The notes: generated by a model not told the origin, from the letters alone. Shown: positions 34,904 to 44,219, numbered from the stretch's first letter. The stretch is 64,000 nt of DNA from Chitinophagaceae bacterium (GCA_947454155.1 CANGIT010000005.1:62001-126000); one strand, 5' to 3'. Made by a program: numbers and translations.

Positions 34904-35137
34904 ATGATAAAGTTTCTGTTGGAGCTGTTTGCTTACTATATTCTGTACAAGATTGTTTTTGATTTCATCATCCCTGTTTACAGGGCTTCCAAGCAAATGA
35001 GCAAGAAAATGAATGCGTTTCAACAACAGATGCAGCAACATGAACAAGCACATCAGCAGGCCACGAAACAACAAGCGTCTTCTGCCCCGAAATCAACATC
35101 AGACAAGGATTACATTGATTTCGAAGAAATTAAATAG
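34904..35137 (+). CDS. DUF4834 family small membrane protein
   Basis: 77 residues: one N-terminal membrane helix (IKFLLELFAYYILYKIVFDF), then a Gln/Lys/Met-rich helix and a Ser/Lys tail ending DKDYIDFEEIK. The family is restricted to Bacteroidota and commonly lies near rimP/nusA. It is divergent from rimP. A TAACTTTG at 34889-34896 lies just before the start, which would make the transcript nearly leaderless, but no -33 box is evident. The function is unknown. Confidence 0.8.
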   Translation: MIKFLLELFAYYILYKIVFDFIIPVYRASKQMSKKMNAFQQQMQQHEQAHQQATKQQASSAPKSTSDKDYIDFEEIK

Positions 35138-35153
35138 CCAATTTTTCATTCAT

Positions 35154-35768
35154 TTAAAAAATAACTTGCTCTACCCGCTCTCCTTCTTTCAACAAGTGCG
35201 TTTGAAAACCGAGCCCGGCTGCCGCTTTAATATTGGGCTCGAGGTCGTCAATAAAAAGGGTTTCACCGCTTTCAATGCCTGCATCATCTAGCACAAACTG
35301 ATAAATCTCTTTTTCCGGCTTTCTTAATCCCATCAGGTGAGAATAATAGGCCTTTTCGAACAAATCGTCGAGTTTGTTCAAACCCAGCTGGGCCGAGGCT
35401 TTTGCATGAATGAGGTCCAAATGCATGGCATTGGTGTTGCTCAGCAGAAAGATCCTGTATTTGCTTTTCAAGGAAAGAATATGGTCGATGGTGTCTTTGC
35501 GAAAATCTTTGAGGATGGCATTCCAGGCAACATGTACATCCTGTTCGGTGAGGGACACTTCCGATTGCTGCTGAATGATGTGACAAAACTCGGCCGTGGT
35601 GATTTTGCCGGTTTCGTAGCGGTTGAATACATCTGCGGCATTGAGTTGAGTAAAATGTGTGTCGATGTCTTTAACGCCCAGCGCTATGAAAGCCTTTCTC
35701 ACATTGTTGAGGTCGATATCGAGCAGTACATTGCCTAAATCGAAAAGAAGATTTTTACAGGTCGACAT
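35154..35768 (-). CDS. HAD-superfamily phosphatase, YihX-like
   Basis: 204 residues. HAD motif I is FDLGNVLLDID with the nucleophile Asp10. Motif II is FLLSNTN, motif III is the Lys in GLRKPEKEIY and motif IV is FIDDLEPNIKAA. The G in DLGNV, where many HADs have a second Asp, is normal for the YihX group (sugar-phosphate phosphatases). It is convergent with the DUF4834 gene. Confidence 0.9.
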   Translation of the reverse strand: MSTCKNLLFDLGNVLLDIDLNNVRKAFIALGVKDIDTHFTQLNAADVFNRYETGKITTAEFCHIIQQQSEVSLTEQDVHVAWNAILKDFRKDTIDHILSLKSKYRIFLLSNTNAMHLDLIHAKASAQLGLNKLDDLFEKAYYSHLMGLRKPEKEIYQFVLDDAGIESGETLFIDDLEPNIKAAAGLGFQTHLLKEGERVEQVIF

Positions 35769-35836
35769 GTGGAGTGTGTAAACAGCTTCGCTTTGAAGGC
35801 TTGCCTTTTTGATGAACAGGTGATGGAATCCGTTTT

Positions 35837-36994
35837 TTAGAGATTCAGAATCATGAATTCGAGGATATGCTTAACATCCTCGCTGATTTGACCGTTGTGT
35901 TCGTTGTGAAAGGTGGTGAAATAAATCCAGCCTGCGTTGGAAGTGTTGTTGCACATACCTACCGAATCGCCGTGAGCCAGGTGCGCGGGTAAGGCGTTGG
36001 CGTTAACGGTAATGGTAATTGGATGGCCAGAAGGCAACTGGTGACAAATGGTAACCATCGATGAATCGCGGGTGCCCACAAACTGAGGCAGGTTGTTGGA
36101 GTTGGTATAATTATGTGTTCTGATCAATAGCGGAGAATTGTCGGCAGGGTCGGTAACCATAGTTTCCCAGTAGTTGTTGTCGATGGCCTGAATACGTTCC
36201 CATCCGCCAAGGTTATAGCTGATGCTCATGGTATTTTTACCCAGATAGTATTGTAGTTCGGGCGAAACGATATTGGCTTGTGGTACCACTGAAGTGGTTC
36301 CGGTTCTGCGGCTGCAAACTGTGGAATCCGGAATAAACCCACTATAACGTGGTACCTGACAATCGGTAAGCGCATTTAAGCCGGTAAGAAAATTCATAGA
36401 GAAATCGGACACATACAAACTGCCTCCGGCCGCCACATAATTGGCCAGAGTGGTATCGGTATTGGTGCTTACAAAAGTATTGTAAGAGCCGCAGTTGATA
36501 AATACGGCATCATAGTTTACTATTCCTGCAATATTTTGAATGCTGTATTGATTGAGTGATTGTGCATTATAACCCAGGCTGTCGATAAGGATTGATTCAA
36601 TTTTATCGAAGCTGCCTGCCAGGTAGGCCAGGTTGGCCACCAGGTTGAGACGGGCCAGGTCGGAGAGTGCGGTAGTTTGATTAGCCACCACATTTACCTG
36701 CAAGATGGTACGAAACTTATCGCCGTTACCGGTTTGGATATGCAGTTCCTGAGGACCTTCCGCAGCGGTGAGTGAAAAATTCCCTTCTGTATCGGTATAG
36801 GTGCTGTATAGGTTTTTTGCAGTAGAAATGAATACCAGCGCATGTCTTACAGGTGTGCGGTTGTTGGGTGTCACCACTTTTCCGGTGATGATACCAGTAA
36901 TTTCAGCGCCCTGGTTGGGTTCAACGGCTTCTTTTTTACAGGCCGAAAGCATGAAGATGCTCAACAGAAAAAATGCAGCAAAAAACTTTTTCAT
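35837..36994 (-). CDS. Lipoprotein with carboxypeptidase-like domain
   Basis: 385 residues from the ATG at 36994, with a lipobox (LSIFMLSAC, Cys19). Residues about 33-110 look like a carboxypeptidase regulatory-like beta-sandwich (TGIITGKVVTPNNRTPVRHALVFIS). A middle part of about 200 residues reads like a Rossmann-type glutamine-amidotransferase-like fold (YDAVFINCGSYNTF, then YVAAGGSLYVSDFS). Near the end is TICHQLPSGHPITITV with ALPAHLAHGDSVGMC, a motif seen in many secreted proteins and of unknown role. The function is unknown. Confidence 0.75.
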   Translation of the reverse strand: MKKFFAAFFLLSIFMLSACKKEAVEPNQGAEITGIITGKVVTPNNRTPVRHALVFISTAKNLYSTYTDTEGNFSLTAAEGPQELHIQTGNGDKFRTILQVNVVANQTTALSDLARLNLVANLAYLAGSFDKIESILIDSLGYNAQSLNQYSIQNIAGIVNYDAVFINCGSYNTFVSTNTDTTLANYVAAGGSLYVSDFSMNFLTGLNALTDCQVPRYSGFIPDSTVCSRRTGTTSVVPQANIVSPELQYYLGKNTMSISYNLGGWERIQAIDNNYWETMVTDPADNSPLLIRTHNYTNSNNLPQFVGTRDSSMVTICHQLPSGHPITITVNANALPAHLAHGDSVGMCNNTSNAGWIYFTTFHNEHNGQISEDVKHILEFMILNL

Positions 36995-37063
36995 GTGCAA
37001 AAATTTGGAAGTGAAGGTAAATAAAAAATAAAAATAAGGGTTTCTGTTTTTTGGTTGATATGC

Positions 37064-37304
37064 TTACTACAAGGAGCACGAATTATTAAAGCATTTATTG
37101 TGTGCTTTGTGTAATCCTTTGTGAACTTAGTGGTTGATTTTATTTACCACAAGGAACACGAAGTAAACACAAAGTACACTAGCGTTTCATTGTGTGCTTT
37201 GTGTAATCCTTTGTGAACTTAGTGGTTGATTTTTTTACCACAAGGAACACGAAGTAAACACAAAGTACACTAGCGTTTCATTGTGTGCTTTGTGTAATCC
37301 TTTT
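37064..37304. repeat. Tandem repeat of about 91 bp with internal inverted halves
   Basis: Units begin at 37097, 37189 and 37280 (the last partial). Each contains ACCACAAGGAACACGAAG and GTGCTTTGTGTAATCC with GTGAACTTAGTGGT, which are imperfect inverted copies of each other. A degraded partial copy precedes them. No open frame is present. This is an intergenic repeat family seen in Bacteroidota. Confidence 0.75.
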
Positions 37305-37312
37305 ATGCACTT

Positions 37313-37330
37313 GTTGGTGTATACACCAAC
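37313..37330. repeat. Perfect 18-base palindrome
   Basis: GTTGGTGTATACACCAAC is fully self-complementary. A related hairpin follows at 37371-37392. Confidence 0.7.
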
Positions 37331-37370
37331 GAAAACAAAAATAAAAAGTGACTGCTTGTTTAGATTTGTT

Positions 37371-37392
37371 TCATTGGTGAAAACACCAATGA
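37371..37392. repeat. Hairpin with AAAA loop related to the 37313 palindrome
   Basis: TCATTGGTG (37371-37379) and CACCAATGA (37384-37392) form a perfect nine-base stem around AAAA. The core TTGGTG/CACCAA is shared with the palindrome at 37313. Confidence 0.7.
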
Positions 37393-37434
37393 AGGCATAA
37401 GATATAAAATGTAGACATTATTATGGACTGATTT

Positions 37435-37469
37435 AAAAAGAAAAGAGGCCGCTTGTAAAGCAACCTCTT
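37435..37469 (-). terminator. Terminator of the tRNA with CAT anticodon
   Basis: On the minus strand AAGAGGTTGCTT pairs with AAGCGGCCTCTT (two G-U pairs) around TAC and is followed by T-rich sequence. It lies about six bases after the tRNA 3' end. Confidence 0.75.
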
Positions 37470-37474
37470 ACTCG

Positions 37475-37548
37475 TGGGCCCACCTGGGCTCGAACCAGGG
37501 ACCCTCTGATTATGAGTCAGATGCTCTAACCGGCTGAGCTATAGGCCC
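37475..37548 (-). tRNA. tRNA with anticodon CAT (Met or Ile2)
   Basis: On the minus strand GGGCCTA pairs with TGGGCCC at the acceptor. The D arm (AGCTCAGCCGGTTAGAGC), anticodon arm with CAT and T arm (GGTTCGAGCCC) are present. The CCA end is not encoded. CAT tRNAs may be elongator Met or, with lysidine, Ile2. The sequence alone does not settle which. Confidence 0.93.
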
Positions 37549-37753
37549 TTTCTTTTGCAAGAAAGATTTATGTAGATCCATGCTCCGGTAAACATGGATT
37601 TCTTTTTCGGAAGAAGCGCAAAACTAATGAAAACGAAGTTTGATGCCAACTTTTTATAACGTTATCCTTGCAAGATGTTGCCATCTCTTGCAGGTTGAAC
37701 CATTCTTCTTTTGTTTTGTTATATCTCCATTCCATTAAAATATTTTCCAAAGC

Positions 37754-40195
37754 ATGAAAAATGTAGTTGCGCTAATCCTTGCGCTGTTCGTCTTCACGGG
37801 TCTTTCCTTTTCGCAAAACAAAGGACTGCTGAGCGGCACGCTGATTAATACCAAAACACAGGAACCGCTGGCCGGTATCAGTTTAACAGCCAACCCCGGT
37901 AACTTCGGTACCCTTTCCGATAAAGATGGCAACTTCAGATTCACTTCTCTTACTCCTGGCGCTTACACGCTGATTGTATCTGGTGTGGGCCTGCAAACAA
38001 AAACACTGGCCAACCTGATGGTGACTTCGGGCAATGAAAACAATTTGCTCATTGATCTGGAGCCGGCAGTCAGCAACCTGAACACTGTAGTGGTTTCCGG
38101 CCGAAAAAATACGACTAAAGCCACAACGCTTGAAAGTCCGTTAAGCATACAACGACTCACCACCGAAGACATCAAGGCCAATCCGGGCGGCAACTTCGAC
38201 ATCAGCAAGGTGATTCAATCGCTGCCGGGTGTGGGTGGCGGTGCTGCAGGCGGAAGTTTCCGCAACGATATCATCATCCGTGGCGGTGCTCCATCCGAAA
38301 ATGTTTTTTATCTGGATGGCATTGAAGTTCCCGTCATCAATCACTTTTCTACACAAGGCAGCGGCGGCGGTCCGCAAGGCATCCTCAACGTCAGCTTTAT
38401 CGAAGACGTGAAGCTGAGCACATCGGCCTTTGATGCCCGCTACGACAATGCGCTGAGTTCGGTTTTTCAATTCAAACAAAAAAACGGCAACCCCAATAAG
38501 CTGCAAGGCAATTTTCGGCTAAGCGGTACCGAAATGGCCGCCACATTCGACGGACCCCTTTCTAAAAAAACCACCTTCCTGGCTTCAGCCAGAAGAAGTT
38601 ACCTCGAACTGCTGTTCAAAGCGCTTGACTTGCCTATCAGACCCAATTACTGGGACTTTCAATTCAAAACCAATACCCGCATCAACAGCAAAACCACTTT
38701 GACCATACTGGGTATCGGCGCCATTGACGAATTCAAGTTCGGAGTTCCCCAATCGGCTACTCCCGAAAAGCTCAACGCCATCAAAGCCAACCCCATGATC
38801 AATCAATGGTCGTACACTGTGGGCGCAACTTTAAAACGACTCACACCAAAAGGTTACTGGAATCTTTCCTTGAGCAGAAACACCCTTTACAATAAAGCCG
38901 ATAAATACGAAGACAACGATATCCCATCAGAAAACACGCGCACGCTGGCCATTCGCAGCAACGAAACTGAAAATAAACTTCGTTTGTCTTTCACGCGCAA
39001 CTCCGCTGTATGGAACCTCAATTACGGTATGGTGGCGCAATACATCCAATTCGATAACAACCTGTATCAACAGCTTCGTCCGGCACTTTCCGACTCCAAC
39101 GGCAATCCCCTGCAACCGGCAATGATTCTAAATACAGACAACGCCACCCAATTCCTGCGCTATGGCGGATTCGTACAGGCCGGAACACGATTGTTCAACA
39201 ACCGTATGGCCTTGAGTGCAGGCATTCGTTTGGATGGCAACACACAATCGAACAGTGTAAGCAATCCGCTGCAGCAACTCAGTCCCAGGGTGAGTTTGAG
39301 TTATGCTTTAGCCGACAAATGGAACGCAAGTGCCAGCTTTGGTATTTATCATCGCTTGCCTTCTTACACGCAGCTTGCCTTCTGCAATTCTGCCAATGGC
39401 GGTTTCACCAATCCGGGTCGATATATCCAAAGCACACATTATGTGGCTGGAGTTGAATATCTGCCCAAATCCACCACCCGCTTCACGCTGGAAGGATTTT
39501 ACAAACAATACAGCCACTATCCGGTCAGCATTTTCGACGGCATCAGCATCGCCAACAAGGGAACCGAGTTCGGCGCTATAGGCAATGAACCTATTCAGCA
39601 AGACGGAAAAGGAAGAGCTTATGGTATTGAATTTTTCGCGCAGCAAAAACTGACACAAAAGCTGTTTGGGGTTTTCAGTTATACCTACTATGTGAGCGAG
39701 TTCACCGGCAAAGATGGAAAATACGCACCGGCCAGCTGGGACAATCATCATCTCATCAGCTTGACGGCCGGCTATAAATTGCATCGTAACTGGGAGTTGG
39801 GTTTGAAGTTCAGGTACCAGGGTGCGGCTCCTTATACGCCTTATGACCTTAGCGCCAGTCAACTCAATTACCTCACACTAGGCACCGGCCTCTTTGATTT
39901 TACCAAGGTAAACAGCCTGCGCTTGCCCGCTTTTCATTCCGCAGACATCAGAGTAGATAAAAAATGGAACCTGAAAAAAACCACACTGGATCTCTTCCTC
40001 GACATACAAAATTTTTACGGTTCCAAAACAGCCGGCGTGCCTGATTATACTTTTAAAAGAAATGAAGACAACACCGCATTTGTAAGTACAGATGGCCAAC
40101 CGGTGAAACAAAACGGCACTAATGCCATTCCTCTTCTACTTAAAAATGAAAGCGGAACGGTTTTGCCTACGATAGGTTTCATTGTTGAATTTTGA
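37754..40195 (+). CDS. TonB-dependent receptor
   Basis: 813 residues with a signal peptide (cleavage near residue 20, FTGLSFSQ). An N-terminal carboxypeptidase-like beta-sandwich (about 25-115) precedes the plug (IIIRGGAPSENVFYLDGIEV around 175-195) and a beta-barrel that runs to the C-terminus, ending with a strand and terminal Phe. It imports a ligand across the outer membrane. No neighbouring SusD-like or transport gene tells what it carries. Confidence 0.92.
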   Translation: MKNVVALILALFVFTGLSFSQNKGLLSGTLINTKTQEPLAGISLTANPGNFGTLSDKDGNFRFTSLTPGAYTLIVSGVGLQTKTLANLMVTSGNENNLLIDLEPAVSNLNTVVVSGRKNTTKATTLESPLSIQRLTTEDIKANPGGNFDISKVIQSLPGVGGGAAGGSFRNDIIIRGGAPSENVFYLDGIEVPVINHFSTQGSGGGPQGILNVSFIEDVKLSTSAFDARYDNALSSVFQFKQKNGNPNKLQGNFRLSGTEMAATFDGPLSKKTTFLASARRSYLELLFKALDLPIRPNYWDFQFKTNTRINSKTTLTILGIGAIDEFKFGVPQSATPEKLNAIKANPMINQWSYTVGATLKRLTPKGYWNLSLSRNTLYNKADKYEDNDIPSENTRTLAIRSNETENKLRLSFTRNSAVWNLNYGMVAQYIQFDNNLYQQLRPALSDSNGNPLQPAMILNTDNATQFLRYGGFVQAGTRLFNNRMALSAGIRLDGNTQSNSVSNPLQQLSPRVSLSYALADKWNASASFGIYHRLPSYTQLAFCNSANGGFTNPGRYIQSTHYVAGVEYLPKSTTRFTLEGFYKQYSHYPVSIFDGISIANKGTEFGAIGNEPIQQDGKGRAYGIEFFAQQKLTQKLFGVFSYTYYVSEFTGKDGKYAPASWDNHHLISLTAGYKLHRNWELGLKFRYQGAAPYTPYDLSASQLNYLTLGTGLFDFTKVNSLRLPAFHSADIRVDKKWNLKKTTLDLFLDIQNFYGSKTAGVPDYTFKRNEDNTAFVSTDGQPVKQNGTNAIPLLLKNESGTVLPTIGFIVEF

Positions 40196-40312
40196 TGACC
40201 ATCGTCGTATTTGTCGCGTTTATCCGCTGATTCGTCACAACCATCAATCTGATGCTGATCAGACTTATTTTTGTTTGATCTTCCGTAAATTGGATGATAT
40301 AAATTCCGAATC

Positions 40313-40684
40313 ATGCAGGAACCGTATTTTGCTTTGGGTGCCCTATTCATTTGGTTGGTGGCCGGTTATCTACATTACAAAAAGAATCAGCGACGAATTG
40401 TGAAACAACAAATCAATAGAAAGCATCTTTCTGTTGCGTTTGTTCACAATGGCATAGAACTTCAGGAAAATTTCATTTCAGCCTATCGCTCCTTACTGGA
40501 CATCAAAAAAGAAGAGCAACTCTCTCCGGCGTTGATTGAAAGCAAATGTTACGATCAATCCAGGATATCCGTCTATTTTAAAAAAGAGACCGAAAATCAG
40601 TTCTGTTCATTTCACGATCCCGATGTTGAACTGGCAAAACTATATCTCCTGGATTTTTATCAATACAGTTGTCATTGCAATTGA
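40313..40684 (+). CDS. Hypothetical membrane-anchored protein
   Basis: 123 residues. One N-terminal membrane helix (FALGALFIWLVAGYLHY) is followed by a soluble, charged domain with no recognised family. The gene is followed at 40722 by the archaemetzincin-like gene on the same strand, so the two may be cotranscribed. Confidence 0.6.
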   Translation: MQEPYFALGALFIWLVAGYLHYKKNQRRIVKQQINRKHLSVAFVHNGIELQENFISAYRSLLDIKKEEQLSPALIESKCYDQSRISVYFKKETENQFCSFHDPDVELAKLYLLDFYQYSCHCN

Positions 40685-40721
40685 AAATGAAATCGCTTCC
40701 ACAACATCAATCATCAACAAT

Positions 40722-41360
40722 ATGCGCCATTTCATCATCATAGGTTGGATCAGTAGTATTACTGTGTTGTTGTTTATTTCCTCTTCTTTCTTTTCTCAAA
40801 AAAACAATATCTCTCCTGTTCATTCCTTTCAAAAAGATACCATCCTGATTGTTTCAATGCGCTTCGCGGATAATGATTTACTGTTGCCGGTGGGCAATAA
40901 AATAACCGAATTCTATCATATTCCTGTGAAGTACATCCAGGGGCAACTGCCTCAAGAGGCTTATTTAAAAGTTAGGAACCGTTATGATGCGTCTACCATC
41001 ATCCGCTCGCTACATGCCATCAATAAAGCTGGTTATCGTTTTGTGGTAGGGCTCACCAGTGAAGACATCTCCATGCCTAAAAACGGAACGCCCGACTATG
41101 GCATTTTCGGGTTAGGAAGTCTTGACGGTTCGGGCTGCATCAGTTCGGTAAAAAGATTGAAAAAGAATGTGAGCAGACGGCAGTTACAAGAAAGATTGTT
41201 TAAAGTGGTACTGCACGAAATCGGTCATAATTATGGCATACCACATTGCACCAACACTGATCCTTGTTTTATGAAATCCGCTGATGGAAAAGTGGCCACC
41301 GTAGACCATGAGCCTATGTACATGTGCGTGTCGTGTAAAAAGAAAATGCGGAATGGATAG
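40722..41360 (+). CDS. Archaemetzincin-like zinc metalloprotease
   Basis: 212 residues from the ATG at 40722 with an N-terminal hydrophobic segment (about residues 5-24), so it is probably anchored or exported. The active site is H165-E-I-G-H169-N-Y-G-I-P-H175-C176, then Cys182-F-Met184, then C202-V-S-C205. This matches the archaemetzincin pattern HExxHxxGxxHC with CxM and CxxC, except that five rather than four residues separate the first two cysteines. Archaemetzincins carry two zinc ions and act as aminopeptidases in the known human enzymes. The substrate here is unknown. Confidence 0.85.
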   Translation: MRHFIIIGWISSITVLLFISSSFFSQKNNISPVHSFQKDTILIVSMRFADNDLLLPVGNKITEFYHIPVKYIQGQLPQEAYLKVRNRYDASTIIRSLHAINKAGYRFVVGLTSEDISMPKNGTPDYGIFGLGSLDGSGCISSVKRLKKNVSRRQLQERLFKVVLHEIGHNYGIPHCTNTDPCFMKSADGKVATVDHEPMYMCVSCKKKMRNG

Positions 41361-41407
41361 TAATTATTTTAATTCTTTTTTGATGATCCCTAAAAAATAA
41401 TTCGACC

Positions 41408-41992
41408 ATGAGAAAATCGATCAGCATAGCATTATGCGTTTTGATTTGCTGTTCATGCTTCAACCAAACCGATAAAGTCAAAGCTGAAGCATCAAAGCTT
41501 CACATGGCATCAGCTTCACATGACACCCTGACCCAAAAGGAAACTGAACAACAACGACTGCCGATCAGGTTTCTTGGAATTTACACCGGACTTCAACCCG
41601 GCTATAACCTGCGCAATACCAATGGAGAAGATATAGAAGTGCGAGGTGAAAAAGTACCCGTTCCGCCCTGTGAATATAAATTCATTTTTAAACAAGATAA
41701 TGAAGTGGCTTTGCAGCAGGTTAATCTAGAAAGCAACCAGCGTATTTTGTACAAAGGTCATTATACCATTGTAGAAGAAGATGACCATCAATATACTTTG
41801 TCATGCACCGTTAATGATGGCGGTGATTCCTCTCCCAACTACACGATTGAAATCAACAAACAGGATAAAACCATGATGTGCTATGGGACCAACGAACCTG
41901 AATTTCGTTTGAATTTTGGCCATGAAGTCATTAAGAATGCTACTCCCACACACAAAGATTCAGCAGATGTTGAATCACCTTTAGGACATTAA
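41408..41992 (+). CDS. Lipoprotein, possible NlpE-like fold
   Basis: 194 residues with a lipobox (VLICCSC, Cys near 17). The mature domain alternates strands (FLGIYTGLQPGYN, then CEYKFIFKQDNEVALQQV and YKGHYTIVEEDDHQYTL), which resembles small beta-barrel lipoproteins of the NlpE/META type. No function is assigned. Confidence 0.65.
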   Translation: MRKSISIALCVLICCSCFNQTDKVKAEASKLHMASASHDTLTQKETEQQRLPIRFLGIYTGLQPGYNLRNTNGEDIEVRGEKVPVPPCEYKFIFKQDNEVALQQVNLESNQRILYKGHYTIVEEDDHQYTLSCTVNDGGDSSPNYTIEINKQDKTMMCYGTNEPEFRLNFGHEVIKNATPTHKDSADVESPLGH

Positions 41993-42147
41993 TTTTTCAG
42001 CACTGACAAGCATCATCATTTTTTACTGTCGGGTGTTTTAGCATTGCATCGCAAAATAATTTTTTAAGATAGCTGATTTTCGAGCGCAACAAATGTTACG
42101 TTGAAAAAAATCGAACTATTACAAATTTGCAGACTAAAACAACAGTG

Positions 42148-43563
42148 ATGAAAATCGAACAAATTTATACCAGATGCCTTGCACAAGGCGCTTATTATAT
42201 TATGTCCAATGGCGAAGCCGCGATCGTGGATCCTTTACGGGAAACATCTGCTTACCTCCAACGCCTGGAAAAAGACGGAGTGAAATTGAAATATATTTTT
42301 GAAACCCATTTCCATGCCGATTTTGTAAGTGGCCATGTAGATCTTAGTCGTGCCACCGGTGCTGCGATTGTATACGGACCAACAGCCCAACCTGCCTTTG
42401 AAGCGATTGTAGCCGAAGATGAACAAATTTTTACACTTGGCGACATTACCATCAAAGTATTGCACACACCGGGCCATACCATGGAAAGCACCACATTCTT
42501 ACTGATTGATGAAAACAGAAAAGAACACTGTATTTTCAGCGGCGACACTTTATTCCTGGGCGATGTGGGCCGTCCCGATCTGGCACAAAAAGCCACCCAC
42601 CTCACCGAGAAAGAATTAGCCGGTTTACTGTATGAAAGTTTGATGAAAAAAATAATGCCTTTGAACGATGATGTGATTGTTTATCCTGCACACGGCGCAG
42701 GCAGTGCTTGTGGTAAAAATATGATGAAAGAAACGATGGACACATTGGGACATCAGAAGCAAGTGAACTATGCACTGAACCAACCCGATAAAGCATCATT
42801 CATCGAAGCCGTCGTTGACGGGCTTACACCTCCTCCCGGCTATTTCGGTATGAATGTGGCGATGAATAAAACAGGTTATGCTCAATTTGAAAACGTATTG
42901 AAAAAAGGAATGAGACCACTTAATGTAATTGAGTTGCAACAAGCGGTTGAACTTGAAGGAGCATTGCTGCTCGATACGCGCGACAACAGTATTTTTTATA
43001 GAGGCTTTGTTCCCGGGGCTGTAAACATTGGCATAAATGGCGATTTCGCACCTTGGGTAGGCGCCATGATTGTTGATGTTGAACAACCGATTGTGCTGAT
43101 TACAGATGATGGAAAAGAAGAAGAATGCATAACAAGACTGAGCAGAGTGGGATTCGATAACGTATACGGTTACCTGCAAGGAGGATTCAACAGCTGGCTT
43201 ACCAGCGGAACGTCAGTGGATACCGTCGACCGCATCAGCGCTGCTCAGTTTGCTAAAGAAGCCGACATGGCAAAGGATATGATTGTGGATGTAAGAAGAA
43301 TTGGAGAATACAGCGCCGAACACATTGAAAACGCCTGGAACTTTCCTTTGGAATATATCAACAATTGGATCAGCCAATTGCCAACCGACACACATTTTTA
43401 CCTGCATTGTGCCGGAGGATACAGAAGCATGATTGCCGCTTCCATTTTGCAGGCAAGAGGATTCCGCAATTTCACCGAAATTGAAGGTGGATTCAATGCC
43501 ATCGCCGGCACTTCGGTTCCCAAAACCGATTATGTTTGTCAAAGTAAAATGCTCCAATTGTAA
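42148..43563 (+). CDS. cstB: CstB-like persulfide dioxygenase-rhodanese fusion
   Basis: 471 residues from the ATG at 42148 (a TTG at 42127 is upstream). Residues 1-240 form a metallo-beta-lactamase persulfide dioxygenase domain: H54-x-H56-x-D58, H110, D133 and H182, with Cys188 just after in HGAGSACGK. Residues about 263-355 are a rhodanese fold without catalytic Cys (VLITDDGKEEE), and residues about 365-460 are a rhodanese with HCAGGYRS (Cys421). This three-part order is that of S. aureus CstB, which converts glutathione/CoA persulfides to thiosulfate and sulfite. It begins a cluster of sulfur-handling genes. Confidence 0.92.
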   Translation: MKIEQIYTRCLAQGAYYIMSNGEAAIVDPLRETSAYLQRLEKDGVKLKYIFETHFHADFVSGHVDLSRATGAAIVYGPTAQPAFEAIVAEDEQIFTLGDITIKVLHTPGHTMESTTFLLIDENRKEHCIFSGDTLFLGDVGRPDLAQKATHLTEKELAGLLYESLMKKIMPLNDDVIVYPAHGAGSACGKNMMKETMDTLGHQKQVNYALNQPDKASFIEAVVDGLTPPPGYFGMNVAMNKTGYAQFENVLKKGMRPLNVIELQQAVELEGALLLDTRDNSIFYRGFVPGAVNIGINGDFAPWVGAMIVDVEQPIVLITDDGKEEECITRLSRVGFDNVYGYLQGGFNSWLTSGTSVDTVDRISAAQFAKEADMAKDMIVDVRRIGEYSAEHIENAWNFPLEYINNWISQLPTDTHFYLHCAGGYRSMIAASILQARGFRNFTEIEGGFNAIAGTSVPKTDYVCQSKMLQL

Positions 43564-43622
43564 CCATTGTTACCAAACTACAGTTTTAGGAAATATAGTT
43601 TTGTGCCGATAAACCATACATC

Positions 43623-43859
43623 ATGAAACTACTTTTATTACAAAACTGGAACATCTTCCGTTGGCTTCGTTTACTGATGGGTATCTTAATTGTTGTGCAG
43701 GCAGCAATAGTATCCGACTGGATGTTTGCTGCAGCCGGAGCCGTATTTACCCTGATGGCTTTGTTCAATACCGGTTGCTGTACTGTGAATTCCTGTCCAG
43801 TGAACTCAAAAAACAAAGAGCTTTCAGCAGAAGAGGTAACGAATGAAGAAGTGAAGTGA
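43623..43859 (+). CDS. DUF2892/YgaP-like small membrane protein
   Basis: 78 residues with two membrane helices (about 10-30 and 34-50), followed by TGCCTVNSCPVNSKNK with three cysteines and an acidic tail. It resembles the membrane part of YgaP/DUF2892 proteins often found next to rhodaneses. It overlaps the frame of the following thioredoxin gene region and is part of the sulfur cluster. Confidence 0.78.
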   Translation: MKLLLLQNWNIFRWLRLLMGILIVVQAAIVSDWMFAAAGAVFTLMALFNTGCCTVNSCPVNSKNKELSAEEVTNEEVK

Positions 43860-43891
43860 TCCAATTATTTATTAATACCAAACACTATAAA

Positions 43892-44185
43892 ATGACTTTT
43901 CAGGAAATCATCAATAGTCCGAAACCCGTGCTGGTCGACTTTACCGCAACCTGGTGCGGCCCCTGCAAGATGCAGGCTCCCATTTTAAAAGAGGTGAAAG
44001 ATGAGCTGGGAGATGACGCTCATATCATCAAAATAGATGTGGACCGCAATCCGGAAGCGGCTGGCCATTTTCAAATACAAGGTGTGCCTACCCTGATATT
44101 ATTTAAAGAAGGAAAACAACTTTGGCGTCAAAGCGGTGTGGTTTCCAAACATGAATTGGTGAATCTGCTTCGCAAGAATATGTGA
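43892..44185 (+). CDS. trxA: Thioredoxin
   Basis: 98 residues from the ATG at 43892 (MTFQEIINSPKPVLVDF). The redox site WCGPC lies at 21-25 and the cis-Pro loop GVPTLILF near 70. It lies between the DUF2892 and rhodanese genes and may reduce persulfides or recycle the rhodaneses. Confidence 0.92.
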   Translation: MTFQEIINSPKPVLVDFTATWCGPCKMQAPILKEVKDELGDDAHIIKIDVDRNPEAAGHFQIQGVPTLILFKEGKQLWRQSGVVSKHELVNLLRKNM

Positions 44186-44194
44186 TGCAAAAAA

Positions 44195-44219
44195 TTACCC
44201 GTCTCAAAAAAACGGGTAA
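44195..44219. other. Stem-loop between thioredoxin and rhodanese genes
   Basis: TTACCCGT (44195-44202) pairs with ACGGGTAA (44212-44219) around a nine-base loop. An A tract upstream would be a T tract on the minus strand, so it is more terminator-like in that direction, although no minus-strand gene is nearby. Confidence 0.5.

Noticed and set aside
37064..37304. CRISPR-like array
   Set aside because: Units are contiguous and contain no unique spacers, and no cas gene is present.
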